NCBI GenBank assembly: GCA_041591635.1
Contig: JBFHRO010000018.1
Coordinates: 1-25,604 of the forward strand
Source: JACKOD01 sp041591635
Lineage (GTDB): Bacteria > Pseudomonadota > Gammaproteobacteria > Pseudomonadales > Oleiphilaceae
Direction: 5' to 3'
DNA length: 25,604 nt
Made by a program: the position numbers and the translations under genes. The notes below the pieces were generated by a model, which worked only from the letters and a program-made list of their open reading frames with translations, did not search any database and was not told where the DNA came from. Shown piece by piece: positions 7,803 to 15,905 of the stretch (the stretch's first letter is position 1; each line of letters opens with the position of its first letter).

Positions 7803-9068
7803 ATGTCTATCAAAAACGCTTTTTATGCCCAATCCGGTGGTGTTACTGCCGTCATCAACGCCTCGGCCTGTGGCCTGATTGAAACGGCACGGGCACATAG
7901 TGACAAAATCGGCAAAGTGTTCGCCGGTCACAATGGCATTATCGGTGCGCTGCGCGAAGAGCTGATCGACACCAGCCTGGAAAGCCGCGAAGCCATTGCT
8001 GCCTTGCGCCATACCCCGGCAGGGGCCTTTGGCTCGTGCCGCTACAAGCTCAAGAATTTCACCGAGAACAAACGCGAATACGAGCGCCTGATTGCGGTGT
8101 TTCAGGCCCACAACATCGGCTACTTCTTTTATAACGGCGGCGGTGACTCTCAGGATACCGCCTACAAGGTTTCCCAGTTGAGCGAGAAAATGGGGTATCC
8201 CATCACCTGTATCGGCGTGCCTAAAACCGTCGACAATGATTTGCCCTTTACCGACAACTGTCCCGGTTTTGGCTCGGTCGCCAAGTATGTGGCGATTTCC
8301 ACCAAAGAGGCGGCGCTGGACATTGCCTCCATGTGCGAATCTTCCACCAAGGTGTTCATTCTCGAAGTCATGGGCCGCCACGCCGGCTGGATCGCGGCTG
8401 CCGGCGGCCTGGCCGGCAAGGGCCCCGATGAGGCACCGCACATCATCATCTTTCCGGAAATTGCCTTCGACCGGGACAAGTTTCTGGCGCGGGTACAGGA
8501 AAGCGTGAAGAAAAACGGCTATTGCGTGGTCGTGGCCTCGGAAGGTGCCCAGTACGAAGACGGCCGTTTTGTTGCCGATGCCGGGGTGAAGGATGCCTTC
8601 GGTCACACCCAGCTTGGCGGTGTGGCACCGGCTTTGGCCAACATGGTGAAGCAGGCACTGGGTTACAAATACCACTGGGCCGTGGCCGACTACCTGCAGC
8701 GCGCCGCCCGCCACATTGCCTCGGCCAACGATGTGCAGCAAGCCTACGCCATGGGCAAGGCGGCGGTCGAATTCGCCATTGCCGGCAAAAATGCCGTCAT
8801 GCCTATCGTGGTGCGCGAAAGCTCCTCTCCCTACAAGTGGCACATAGGCGAGGCACAGCTCAAGGACGTGGCAAATCAGGAAAAGAAAATGCCCATCCAC
8901 TTCATTACCGATGACGGCTTTGCCATTACCGAAGATTGCCGGGAGTACCTCAGCCCGCTGATTCGGGGCGAAGACTACCCGCCTTACGATGATTTCGGCA
9001 TGCCCAAATACGTCAAGCTGCAAAATAGTCTGGTCGAGAAAAAACTCAACACGGAATTCAAGCTCTAA
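7803..9068 (+). CDS. Pyrophosphate-dependent 6-phosphofructokinase
   Basis: A 421-residue phosphofructokinase that most likely uses pyrophosphate rather than ATP, interconverting fructose 6-phosphate and fructose 1,6-bisphosphate reversibly. The N-terminal phosphate-donor loop is AQSGGVTAVINAS. The key discriminating segments are NGGGDSQDTA (residues 111-120) and GVPKTVDNDLPFTD (138-151). The lysine in PKTVDND is the hallmark of PPi-dependent enzymes; ATP enzymes have glycine there. VMGRHAGWIAAAGGLA and ASEGAQYEDGRF further support the family. The length suits the approximately 400-residue PPi-PFK subgroup. It is monocistronic, with its own leader of up to 170 bases and a hairpin after the stop. 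No other glycolytic gene is nearby. Confidence 0.93.
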   Translation: MSIKNAFYAQSGGVTAVINASACGLIETARAHSDKIGKVFAGHNGIIGALREELIDTSLESREAIAALRHTPAGAFGSCRYKLKNFTENKREYERLIAVFQAHNIGYFFYNGGGDSQDTAYKVSQLSEKMGYPITCIGVPKTVDNDLPFTDNCPGFGSVAKYVAISTKEAALDIASMCESSTKVFILEVMGRHAGWIAAAGGLAGKGPDEAPHIIIFPEIAFDRDKFLARVQESVKKNGYCVVVASEGAQYEDGRFVADAGVKDAFGHTQLGGVAPALANMVKQALGYKYHWAVADYLQRAARHIASANDVQQAYAMGKAAVEFAIAGKNAVMPIVVRESSSPYKWHIGEAQLKDVANQEKKMPIHFITDDGFAITEDCREYLSPLIRGEDYPPYDDFGMPKYVKLQNSLVEKKLNTEFKL

Positions 9069-9088
9069 TCTGACACACACCTCTACCG

Positions 9089-9117
9089 CAGGCAGCCTCC
9101 ACTGTGAGTGCTGCCTG
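9089..9117 (+). terminator. Hairpin after PPi-phosphofructokinase
   Basis: CAGGCAGC (9089-9096) pairs with GCTGCCTG (9110-9117), and the loop can add ACT/AGT. It starts 20 bases after the stop. It is followed only by TTCGCG, so termination strength is doubtful. Confidence 0.45.
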
Positions 9118-9277
9118 TTCGCGCCCCTTGCTGGCGCCCGACCTGCTTCACGCTTATCAGTACGCCCTCTATCCAGGTCACTGGCTGCTGGCCGGGTTAT
9201 TTTCTATAGTTAGTTTCTGAACCGGACTCGTCTCTGATCCCCGGCTTTTCGTTTTCTCACTTCACACAGGACCCCTC

Positions 9278-9721
9278 ATGCCTACTCTCGTTTTTCGGCC
9301 GATGATGTTGATGCTGATGCTGTTTGCCATAACGGCCAAGGCCGCTACCCTCAACGAAACCAGTCAGGTGACGCAGCTTACGACCGAGTTCATGAAAGAA
9401 CTCCAGGCCGGCAATACGCCCGGCGCCTACGCAGCGGTCACCAAATACCTGGGCGTCGACGCACAGCAATTCGAGGCTTACGGCCGCACGGCGCATGACT
9501 ACATGAGCAAGGTAAACAAAGAGATCGGCCCTGCCATCAGCTTTGACCTGTTGGCCAATGAAGCCGTCAAACAGCACCTTTTGCGCCAGACCTATCTGCT
9601 GAAATATGAAGAGGCGGCACTGGTGTGGCGCTTTACCTTTTATAACTCGGGCAAAGGCTGGCGCCTGGTGGGCGTGGATTACAGCACCGACGTAGAGCAG
9701 CTCTACCAGCTCACCCCCTGA
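9278..9721 (+). CDS. Small secreted protein of unknown function
   Basis: A 147-residue protein I do not recognise. Residues 1-22 form a signal peptide (MPTLVFRPMMLMLMLFAITAKA), so the mature form is about 125 residues in the periplasm. The mature part is mostly helical at first, then ends in strands (ALVWRFTFYNSGKGWRLVGV), a layout reminiscent of NTF2-like or DUF3887/DUF4019-type domains, where a GWRLVGVDY-like strand is common; that is only a resemblance. AGGA lies seven bases ahead of the ATG. It is followed by a strong hairpin and then a membrane protein in the same direction. It has no cysteine in the mature part. Confidence 0.75.
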   Translation: MPTLVFRPMMLMLMLFAITAKAATLNETSQVTQLTTEFMKELQAGNTPGAYAAVTKYLGVDAQQFEAYGRTAHDYMSKVNKEIGPAISFDLLANEAVKQHLLRQTYLLKYEEAALVWRFTFYNSGKGWRLVGVDYSTDVEQLYQLTP

Positions 9722-9745
9722 TACCCGCAGACAACCGCCATCACA

Positions 9746-9789
9746 GGCACCGCAATCCCGCAGGCATCCGCTCCGGGATTGCCGGTGCC
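9746..9789 (+). terminator. Strong hairpin between two small-protein genes
   Basis: A 15-base arm at 9746-9760 (GGCACCGCAATCCCG) pairs with 9774-9789 with one bulged G, leaving a 13-base loop. This is one of the most stable intergenic hairpins in the window. No U-run follows, so it may be a weak terminator, a processing site or an attenuator. Confidence 0.5.
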
Positions 9790-9810
9790 AGGCAACATAA
9801 GGGCGCCCCC

Positions 9811-10200
9811 TTGAAACACCGGATACTGATTGGCGTGCTGGCACTACTGATCATCGGCTATGCCCTGGTGCGGGCCCTGGCGCATGTTGCGCAGGGCATG
9901 AGTTACGAGATTCTCTTTCACCGGCACTCCCCGGATCATCACCTGGTCATCACAGCCCTGCAATCGCGCAATGAAGGTGCCCATGCGCCCTACGGGCAAC
10001 ATCTGGTGCTGGCGGAACAGCGGGTCACAACCCCGGAGGATGGCCATGTGGTTTTTGCCGGCTATTGCAAAAGGCTTTCCTGCGTCTGGACAAGCCCGCA
10101 GCAGATACGGGTATCCTGCGAAGGGTCCGACAAGACAAAGACCCTCTCGGTGATGGTCAGGGGTATTGAGGTCGAATTCAATGAACATCCATCACCCTGA
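9811..10200 (+). CDS. Small membrane-anchored protein of unknown function
   Basis: A 129-residue protein I cannot assign. It appears to start with TTG at 9811, read as Met-Lys-His-Arg; AAGGG lies about eight bases ahead, and no ATG gives the hydrophobic start. Residues 4-26 form one membrane segment (RILIGVLALLIIGYALVRAL), then a soluble part of about 100 residues, probably periplasmic. It contains three cysteines (GYCKRLSCVW and VSCEG) that could form disulfides, and it ends in short strands. It precedes the DUF2156 gene by 18 bases and could be cotranscribed with it. Confidence 0.65.
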   Translation: MKHRILIGVLALLIIGYALVRALAHVAQGMSYEILFHRHSPDHHLVITALQSRNEGAHAPYGQHLVLAEQRVTTPEDGHVVFAGYCKRLSCVWTSPQQIRVSCEGSDKTKTLSVMVRGIEVEFNEHPSP

Positions 10201-10218
10201 CCTGACCAGGGCCGGCCC

Positions 10219-11259
10219 ATGACGACCGCGATCCCCTCGGCAGCTCCCCCCCTTGAGGCGGGTGACTCTCGTCGTTTGAGCCTTGCCGAGCGTCAGGCTC
10301 TGGTGGCCCGCCATGGCTCCCAGTCCAGCGCCTATTTCACCCTGCAACGGGAGGTGGAGCATTTCGGCATTGCCGGCAAAGGCTTTGTGGCCTACCACCC
10401 CCAGAGAACGCCCCTGGGGCGGGTTAACATGGTATTTGCCAACCCCGTGTGTGCCACGGCAGATCTGCCGGCCTTGCTCCGCGCCTTTATCGGGCAGGTT
10501 GGCGACAACACCCTGTTCATGGGAGTAGACCGGCAGGTATGCGACCTTCTCGCCCGTATGGGTTATTACACCAATGAAATGGGCACCGAGTTTTCGCTGG
10601 CCATCGCCAACCTTGACCTTCGGGGCAAAACCAAAAAGCAGCTGCGCCATGCGGCCAATCTCGGACAACGCTGCGGCCTGAAAGTGCAGGAACAGGACTG
10701 GGAAACCGTCGACCAGTCACAGGTAAGGGCCATCTCTGCCCAGTGGCGCCAGCGCAAAACCATCAAGCAACGGGAGTTGCGATTGCTCACCCGCCCGCCG
10801 GAATTTGCCAATGAATGGGAGGTGCGCAAGTTTTACTGCTATCAGGGAGACAAGTTGCTGGGATTCGTGTTTTTTGATCCGTTTTTTGCCCAGGGCAAGG
10901 TAGCGGGATATTGCGCCAATATCCTGCGCCGGACGACCGGCGAAGGCCCGTCGGACCTGCTGGATTTCGTCATGCTCGAGGCCATCAAGGTGTTTCGGGC
11001 CGAAGGCATTGAACGACTGTCACTGGGTGTCGCTCCGCTTTATCAGGTAAAGGCGTGCCTGGGTGACAATCCGCTGCTGCGGCGTATCGAGCAATGGCTG
11101 TTTTCCCACGGCAACCGGCTCTATGCCTTTGAGGCCCTGGCCTACCACAAGACCCGCTACCGCGCCGAAGAAACGCCCTGGTATGTGTGCGCCAGAAACC
11201 TGTCGGCCCTCAAGGTGTCGCTGGCGGTGCTGCTGGGGACGCACCTGGTAGGCTGGTAA
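10219..11259 (+). CDS. DUF2156 domain protein (GNAT-like, related to the MprF synthase domain)
   Basis: A 346-residue cytoplasmic protein with the DUF2156 fold, related to the C-terminal aminoacyl-transferase domain of lysyl-phosphatidylglycerol synthase (MprF), but without the MprF membrane half. Typical segments are LLARMGYYTNEMGTEFSLAI near 110-130, LRGKTKKQLRHAANLGQRCGL near 135-155, and RELRLLTRPPEF and KLLGFVFFDPFF near 175-225. The C-terminal end has EGIERLSLGVAPLY and the HKTRYRAEETPWYV block. The substrate is unknown; a transfer to a lipid or small molecule is a family-based guess. It ends 14 bases from the converging ATPase fusion gene. Confidence 0.82.
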   Translation: MTTAIPSAAPPLEAGDSRRLSLAERQALVARHGSQSSAYFTLQREVEHFGIAGKGFVAYHPQRTPLGRVNMVFANPVCATADLPALLRAFIGQVGDNTLFMGVDRQVCDLLARMGYYTNEMGTEFSLAIANLDLRGKTKKQLRHAANLGQRCGLKVQEQDWETVDQSQVRAISAQWRQRKTIKQRELRLLTRPPEFANEWEVRKFYCYQGDKLLGFVFFDPFFAQGKVAGYCANILRRTTGEGPSDLLDFVMLEAIKVFRAEGIERLSLGVAPLYQVKACLGDNPLLRRIEQWLFSHGNRLYAFEALAYHKTRYRAEETPWYVCARNLSALKVSLAVLLGTHLVGW

Positions 11260-11260
11260 G

Positions 11261-11274
11261 GCGCCAAACGGCGC
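11261..11274. terminator. Small hairpin in a 14-base convergent gap
   Basis: GCGCC and GGCGC flank an AAAC loop between two converging stop codons. It has no T-run on either side, so it is at best a weak shared 3' structure. Confidence 0.25.
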
Positions 11275-13559
11275 TATCCCGACTGGGGCCCAAGCACCCG
11301 AATGACCTCGCTGGCAGGAACGTCACCGCAAATCACTTTTTGATGGGCATCCTGAACCAGGGTGATCAGCCCCTCTTTCTCGGCCAGTTTTTTCAGTTTC
11401 AAAATGGATTCATTGGCCGCAATACCATGACGCATCAACTCGCTGGGAATCAGCACCTCGTACAGCCCGGCACGCCCCAGCAGGCCCGAATCGTTGCAGC
11501 GATCGCAACCACGCCCCTGGAAAAACCGGGTGGCCGGGGTGCGAAACAAAGGCCCCAGGCGGCGCATCGTATCTTCATCGGGGGTGTGCGGCTCGCGGCA
11601 GTGAGGACAGTTCTTGCGCACCAGTCGCTGGGCAATGATGGCCTCCACGGCCGAAGCCACCACGTAAGGCTTAAGTCCCAGATCAAACAGGCGCGCCAGC
11701 GTATCGATACTGGAATTGGTATGCAGGGTCGAAAATACCTGATGTCCGGTAAGGGCCGCATGAAAAGCCACTTCGGCCGTTTCATAGTCACGTATCTCGC
11801 CAATGAGGATCACATCCGGATCCTGGCGCAAAATGGCGCGCAGCACCTTGGCAAAGTTCAGCCCCACCTTGTCCTTGATCATCACCTGCCCCGCCTGGTC
11901 CAGATAGTACTCGACCGGATCTTCGACGGTAATGTAGTTCTTCTCGCCGGTGGCGGTGTGCTGCAACATGGAATAGAGCGTGGTGGTCTTGCCACTGCCG
12001 GTCGGCCCGGTCGCCAGAATGATGCCTTTGGGCTGCAAAATGGCGTTGTCGATACGATCAAGCAGCGCCTTGCTGAACCCCAGATCACTGAGCTTCTGCA
12101 CACTGGCATTGCGATCCAGGAGCCGCATTACCACCTTCTCGCCGCTGATGGTGGGCAGGGTTGAAATACGCAGATCCACAATCCGCAGGGGGGTTTTTAC
12201 CGTAATGCGTCCGTCCTGGGGGCGGCGGCGTTCGGTAATGTCCAACTCGGCCATGACCTTGATGCGCGACACCAGCGGCATCAACAGGCTCGACGGAACG
12301 TGCAGCTTGTCCTGCAACACCCCGTCAATGCGAAATCGCGCCACAATGCTCGCAGCCCGGGGCTGAATATGAATATCACTGGCACCGAGGCGAATCGCCT
12401 CAAGAATAATGGCGTTGACGAGGCGAATGGCCGGCGGCTCATCGGTGCCGCGCAGTAGTTCTTCCAGGCCGATATCGTCATCCTCATCAATGACAATCTC
12501 GACCTGATCCAGCGGCTCATCCTTGCCAAACACGGTTTCGAGTTCTTTCACCGAAACCTTTTCATCACCGTGCAGTTCGATGATTTTTGCCAGGATTTTC
12601 TGGCGTGTGGCCAGTACCACGCGAATATCGAGCCCGGTGGTGAACTTGAGTTCGTCCAGCAGCCCTTCATCCATGGGATCGGCCATGGCTATCAGCAACC
12701 GCCGGCCCTCCTGCTTCAGCGGCACCAGCAGCTGGTTACGGCAAAAACTGCCAGGAATCAGGGCCGCCACCGCCGCATTGACCTGAAACTCGGCAGGATC
12801 AGCCTCTTCGAACAAAAAGTCTTTGGCCAGTACCTTGTAGATTTTTTCCTCGGTCAGCCAGCCATTCTCGACAACAATACGAAAGGTGTTTTTCTTTTTT
12901 GACTGCTGTTCCTTGTACAGCTTCTGTACTTGTTGATCATTCAGCAGGCCCTTTTTATTGAGCATGATGGCCAACTGGCTGCGATGGGTCACCGCCAGTT
13001 TCGACAACATGTTCAGTTCCTGGTTCTTTTTGTCGTTGCTTTGCTTAAGCCGCTCGTTTTCCTGCTTGAGATCGAACTGCTCCAGCGCCAGCGCCACCGT
13101 TACCCGCAAGTCATCATCATTCCAGGGCTTGAGAATGAACTTGTACACCGCCCCTTCCTTGACGGCTGACATAACGGCTTCGGTATCGGCCTGCCCGGTC
13201 AGCATGATGCGGATAATCTCGGGGTGGCGCTGCTTTACCAGGCGCAGCAGTTCGGCCCCGGTCATTCTGGGCATTTTGTAGTCGGTGACCATCAGCTGGC
13301 AGGGGGTGTGCGACAGCAGCTCCAGCGCCTCCTCGCCGTTGGCGGCCAGCACGATCTCGTAGTTTTCCTGATGAAAAACGCGCTTGAGGGACTTGAGAAC
13401 ATTGGGTTCGTCATCCACAAACAAGACCCGATACTTCTCCTTCAGCGGCGTGGGAACCTCCGTAACCAGCGCGTCAGCCGGATCATCATCCAGAAAAAGG
13501 GAACCAAAATTCTTCAACGCTGCTCCTTGGTCAGTGGCCGGTGATATCTCTTTATTCAA
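11274..13559 (-). CDS. Response-regulator receiver fused to a PilB/GspE-type secretion ATPase
   Basis: A 761-residue fusion. Residues 43-160 are a CheY-like receiver with acidic pocket D49-D50, phosphoacceptor D93 (VTDYKMP), T121 and K144 (ILKPW). A charged helix (160-190) links it to an MshEN/GSPII_E_N-like region (190-330), then the hexameric ATPase of type II secretion and type IV pili: Walker A GPTGSGKTT (518-526), TVEDPVE (544-550), Walker B VILIGEIRD (583-591) and His box GHQVFSTLHT (605-614). Cysteines 651, 654, 685 and 688 form the PilB/GspE zinc site. It begins at a TTG overlapping the kinase stop as TTGA, with only a weak AGGT ahead. It is third in an operon behind an MglA-like GTPase and a histidine kinase. 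No pilus or secretin gene is nearby. Confidence 0.93.
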   Translation of the reverse strand: MNKEISPATDQGAALKNFGSLFLDDDPADALVTEVPTPLKEKYRVLFVDDEPNVLKSLKRVFHQENYEIVLAANGEEALELLSHTPCQLMVTDYKMPRMTGAELLRLVKQRHPEIIRIMLTGQADTEAVMSAVKEGAVYKFILKPWNDDDLRVTVALALEQFDLKQENERLKQSNDKKNQELNMLSKLAVTHRSQLAIMLNKKGLLNDQQVQKLYKEQQSKKKNTFRIVVENGWLTEEKIYKVLAKDFLFEEADPAEFQVNAAVAALIPGSFCRNQLLVPLKQEGRRLLIAMADPMDEGLLDELKFTTGLDIRVVLATRQKILAKIIELHGDEKVSVKELETVFGKDEPLDQVEIVIDEDDDIGLEELLRGTDEPPAIRLVNAIILEAIRLGASDIHIQPRAASIVARFRIDGVLQDKLHVPSSLLMPLVSRIKVMAELDITERRRPQDGRITVKTPLRIVDLRISTLPTISGEKVVMRLLDRNASVQKLSDLGFSKALLDRIDNAILQPKGIILATGPTGSGKTTTLYSMLQHTATGEKNYITVEDPVEYYLDQAGQVMIKDKVGLNFAKVLRAILRQDPDVILIGEIRDYETAEVAFHAALTGHQVFSTLHTNSSIDTLARLFDLGLKPYVVASAVEAIIAQRLVRKNCPHCREPHTPDEDTMRRLGPLFRTPATRFFQGRGCDRCNDSGLLGRAGLYEVLIPSELMRHGIAANESILKLKKLAEKEGLITLVQDAHQKVICGDVPASEVIRVLGPQSG

Positions 13560-14812
13560 TCTGAACCTGTGACCACCGGCAGCCAGAAGCCAATGCGCGC
13601 CCCCTGCGCCACGCCGGTATCAATGGTCATTTCGCCCCCGTGGGCGGTAACGATATCGCGACAGGTGGTCAATCCCAGCCCCTTGCCCTTGCCTACGTCC
13701 TTGGTGGTAAAAAACGGATCAAAGATGCGCTCCACCAGGTGTGCGGGAATGCCCGGGCCATTGTCGATCACCTCCACATGTATCCGATGGTTCAGGCAGT
13801 AGCTTCGTACTTCGATGTGCCCGGCCGAGGCTGCGCCTTTGTGCGCCGCAATGGCATCGGCGGAATTCATGATCAAGGCCAGAATCACCTGCCCCAGGTA
13901 TCCCGGCCGGCAGCGTGTTTGTGGCAACACGCCGGCATCGAACTCCAGGCTGGTCTGGCTGTCGAGAGAGGTACGGGCAACATTGATGCCCGCCGCCAGA
14001 TACTTGTTGATGTCCACCACCAGCTCTTCTTCGGCATCCACATTGGAGAAGAGCTTGAGATCGGCAATGATGGCGGCCACCCTTTGTATGCCATCAATGG
14101 ACTCGCCCAGCAGATCAGAAAAATCGCCCAGCACAAAATCCATGTCGGCCTGCTTCCAGCTCTCGCGCAGCACGCTCATGCCGGCGTTGGCCGAAATCAG
14201 TGCGCCGACCTTCAGCAGTTCGTCGATGTAACCCCGGGCCGTGTTGAGGTTGCTGTTGACAAAGCCTATCGGGTTATTGATCTCATGGGCGATGCCCGCC
14301 GCCAGCTGCCCCACCGAGGCCAGTTTTTCCGATTCAAACAGTTTGCGCTGGGTCGACTCTATCGTGCCTATCTGCTCGGCGACCTTTTGGTCGAGTTGTT
14401 CACACAGGGCTTTGTAGCGCGCCTCCGAGGCCTGCAGCAACTCATGCTTGAGGCACAAGGCATCGTAGTCTTCCTGAATGGCCTCAATGTGCAGTGCCGA
14501 AGCCATCAGGTATTTCTGCGCCGCCCGCAGCTCCATCATCACCAGTTGCTGTCCCATGGCCTGAGCCGGCTCGTCGGCACAGCGGGTATGCAAGTAGCCA
14601 ACGGGTTCGATTTCCAGCACCAGTGGCAGCCTGGCCCCCGCGACCGCCGAGGGCTCTCCGAGGCAATGGCCACCCTGGGTATCGGTGATCGCGAAATCAC
14701 CCAAGAGATACTCCAGCAGGGCCGACAAATGCTTTTTGTCGACCGGCACCAGCACATCCCGCAGGGCGAATTCCCGATCAAAATCAAAACCTTCAAGACA
14801 GGTAGCAGGCAC
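13556..14812 (-). CDS. Sensor histidine kinase
   Basis: A 418-residue cytoplasmic kinase with no visible membrane segment. I start at the GTG ending at 14812 because AAGGA from the end of the GTPase gene lies eight bases ahead; the frame is open further, but only inside that gene. Residues 1-100 are an unrecognised input region, followed by a helical coiled-coil (95-160). The H-box KLASVGQLAAGIAHEINNP places the phosphorylated histidine at 176. The N-box has N316, the G1 box is DNGPGIP (350-356), then FDPFFTTK and GKGLGL. It has all catalytic elements, of the NtrB-like HisKA type. It probably phosphorylates D93 of the receiver-ATPase, whose start overlaps its stop by four bases. Confidence 0.93.
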   Translation of the reverse strand: MPATCLEGFDFDREFALRDVLVPVDKKHLSALLEYLLGDFAITDTQGGHCLGEPSAVAGARLPLVLEIEPVGYLHTRCADEPAQAMGQQLVMMELRAAQKYLMASALHIEAIQEDYDALCLKHELLQASEARYKALCEQLDQKVAEQIGTIESTQRKLFESEKLASVGQLAAGIAHEINNPIGFVNSNLNTARGYIDELLKVGALISANAGMSVLRESWKQADMDFVLGDFSDLLGESIDGIQRVAAIIADLKLFSNVDAEEELVVDINKYLAAGINVARTSLDSQTSLEFDAGVLPQTRCRPGYLGQVILALIMNSADAIAAHKGAASAGHIEVRSYCLNHRIHVEVIDNGPGIPAHLVERIFDPFFTTKDVGKGKGLGLTTCRDIVTAHGGEMTIDTGVAQGARIGFWLPVVTGSD

Positions 14813-14816
14813 GGTG

Positions 14817-15482
14817 TTAGTCCTTGGCCAGCGGGGTGGCGCTAAGCAATTGGGTGACAAACTCGGCCACTGTGACGCCATGGGCCTCCTGCAGTTGATA
14901 CTGGGCATTCAGGGAGCCGTAGACCTTTTCCAGCAGGGCACGGAAGGTCTCGCCCACGCCTTCGCCACGCAAGGCACTGGCAAATACAATGGGCCAGGGA
15001 GTTTTCTCCCAGCGTTGCAGCACTTCCTGCTCCGTTACAATGGCGTCCATATCCCTTTTGTTGAACTGCACCACCAGCGGCAAGGTCTCTACATCCAGCC
15101 CCACCCGGGAGAGATTGGCCATGAGGTTTTCGAAGGATTCCAGATTATTGCGGCTCTGGGTTCGCTGTGAATCGGCCACAAAGACCAGCCCGTCGGCACG
15201 CGACAATACCGCTTTGCGCGTGCTGTCGTGCGCCACCTGACCGGGCACGGTGAATAGCTTCAATTTGATCAGCAGCCCCGAGGCGGCACGCATGCCCATG
15301 GGCAGCATGTCAAAAAACAGGGTGCGGTCACCCTTGGTTTCGAGCACCATGAGTTCACCCTTCATTTGCGGGTTGGCACTTTGATGCAAAAAAGTCAGAT
15401 TGGTGGTCTTGCCGCTCTGGGCAGGGCCGTAATACACCAGCTTGACCGTCAACCTTTGATTGTCCTGATCGTACTCTGCCAT
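14817..15482 (-). CDS. MglA-like Ras-family GTPase
   Basis: A 221-residue small GTPase of the bacterial MglA class, which in Myxococcus sets cell polarity for gliding and type IV pili. P-loop GPAQSGKTT is at 19-27, and ETKGDRTLFFDMLP (48-61) includes switch I. The characteristic TVPGQ (78-82) replaces the DxxG of Ras, exactly as in MglA. NKRD (141-144) is the guanine-binding motif. Length is slightly above MglA (195), with an added C-terminal helical tail of about 25 residues. Its stop lies four bases ahead of the kinase GTG. No MglB-type GAP gene is in the window. The first gene of the operon, it likely works with the kinase and receiver-ATPase on one motor, but this is inferred from gene order only. 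Confidence 0.92.
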   Translation of the reverse strand: MAEYDQDNQRLTVKLVYYGPAQSGKTTNLTFLHQSANPQMKGELMVLETKGDRTLFFDMLPMGMRAASGLLIKLKLFTVPGQVAHDSTRKAVLSRADGLVFVADSQRTQSRNNLESFENLMANLSRVGLDVETLPLVVQFNKRDMDAIVTEQEVLQRWEKTPWPIVFASALRGEGVGETFRALLEKVYGSLNAQYQLQEAHGVTVAEFVTQLLSATPLAKD

Positions 15483-15608
15483 AGAATTGCTCGCTCAATC
15501 ACGCCAGACCGGCCGGCCACCCCCGCACAAACCGGGGCCAGACGTACATTCTCGCTCCCGTTGCGAGCCATTCACCCGTACGGAGTTAGTGCGCAGGGCG
15601 CCCTTTAA

Positions 15609-15638
15609 GGTATAGCGCAAAACGCTGGTATTATCGAA
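15609..15638 (-). promoter_or_regulatory. Weak candidate promoter for the GTPase-kinase-ATPase operon
   Basis: On the minus strand, TTCGAT (15638-15633) and TATACC (15614-15609) are 18 bases apart, about 130 bases before the GTPase start. The -35 is a poor match. It is offered only because a promoter must exist in this 210-base gap. Confidence 0.25.
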
Positions 15639-15692
15639 ACCACCGCAACCCGTGTCGGTCTCCCCCTGGGGCTGGACTCACTCTGAAGGTAT

Positions 15693-15857
15693 TCAGGAAG
15701 GTTTTACCCGCCGTCCCTCGCTGCGGGGCTCCCGTTCGATTTTCTGAATATTGTCTGCCGCCTCCTTGACCACCACCTCCATCCACAACAAGTGCTGGCG
15801 CCAGACTTCCGATTCCACGCGCCCCGGTTTTTTTGATGCCAGTAAATCTTTTGACAT
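15693..15857 (-). CDS. 54-residue protein of unknown function
   Basis: A small charged protein, MSKDLLASKKPGRVESEVW onward to RRVKPS, that I do not recognise. A longer open frame exists upstream, but the ATG ending at 15857 has GGAG about nine bases ahead, so I use it. It reads as one amphipathic helix (residues 14-42, with EVWRQHLLWMEVVVKEAADN) and a basic tail. It lies between the lipoprotein gene and the GTPase operon, all on the minus strand. It could belong to either or stand alone. Confidence 0.6.
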   Translation of the reverse strand: MSKDLLASKKPGRVESEVWRQHLLWMEVVVKEAADNIQKIEREPRSEGRRVKPS

Positions 15858-15905
15858 AATCGCTACTCCCGTGACAAGGGTGTATTTGCCTTGTGACTGC
15901 CGCAA

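Noticed and set aside
7773..9080. A 435-codon open frame on the minus strand opposite the phosphofructokinase
   Set aside because: It mirrors a well-supported gene in high-GC DNA, has no recognisable motif and its composition is that of an antisense shadow.
13640..14845. A 401-codon open frame on the plus strand opposite the histidine kinase
   Set aside because: The opposite strand carries a kinase with all catalytic boxes; the frame has no domain and no ribosome site I could find.
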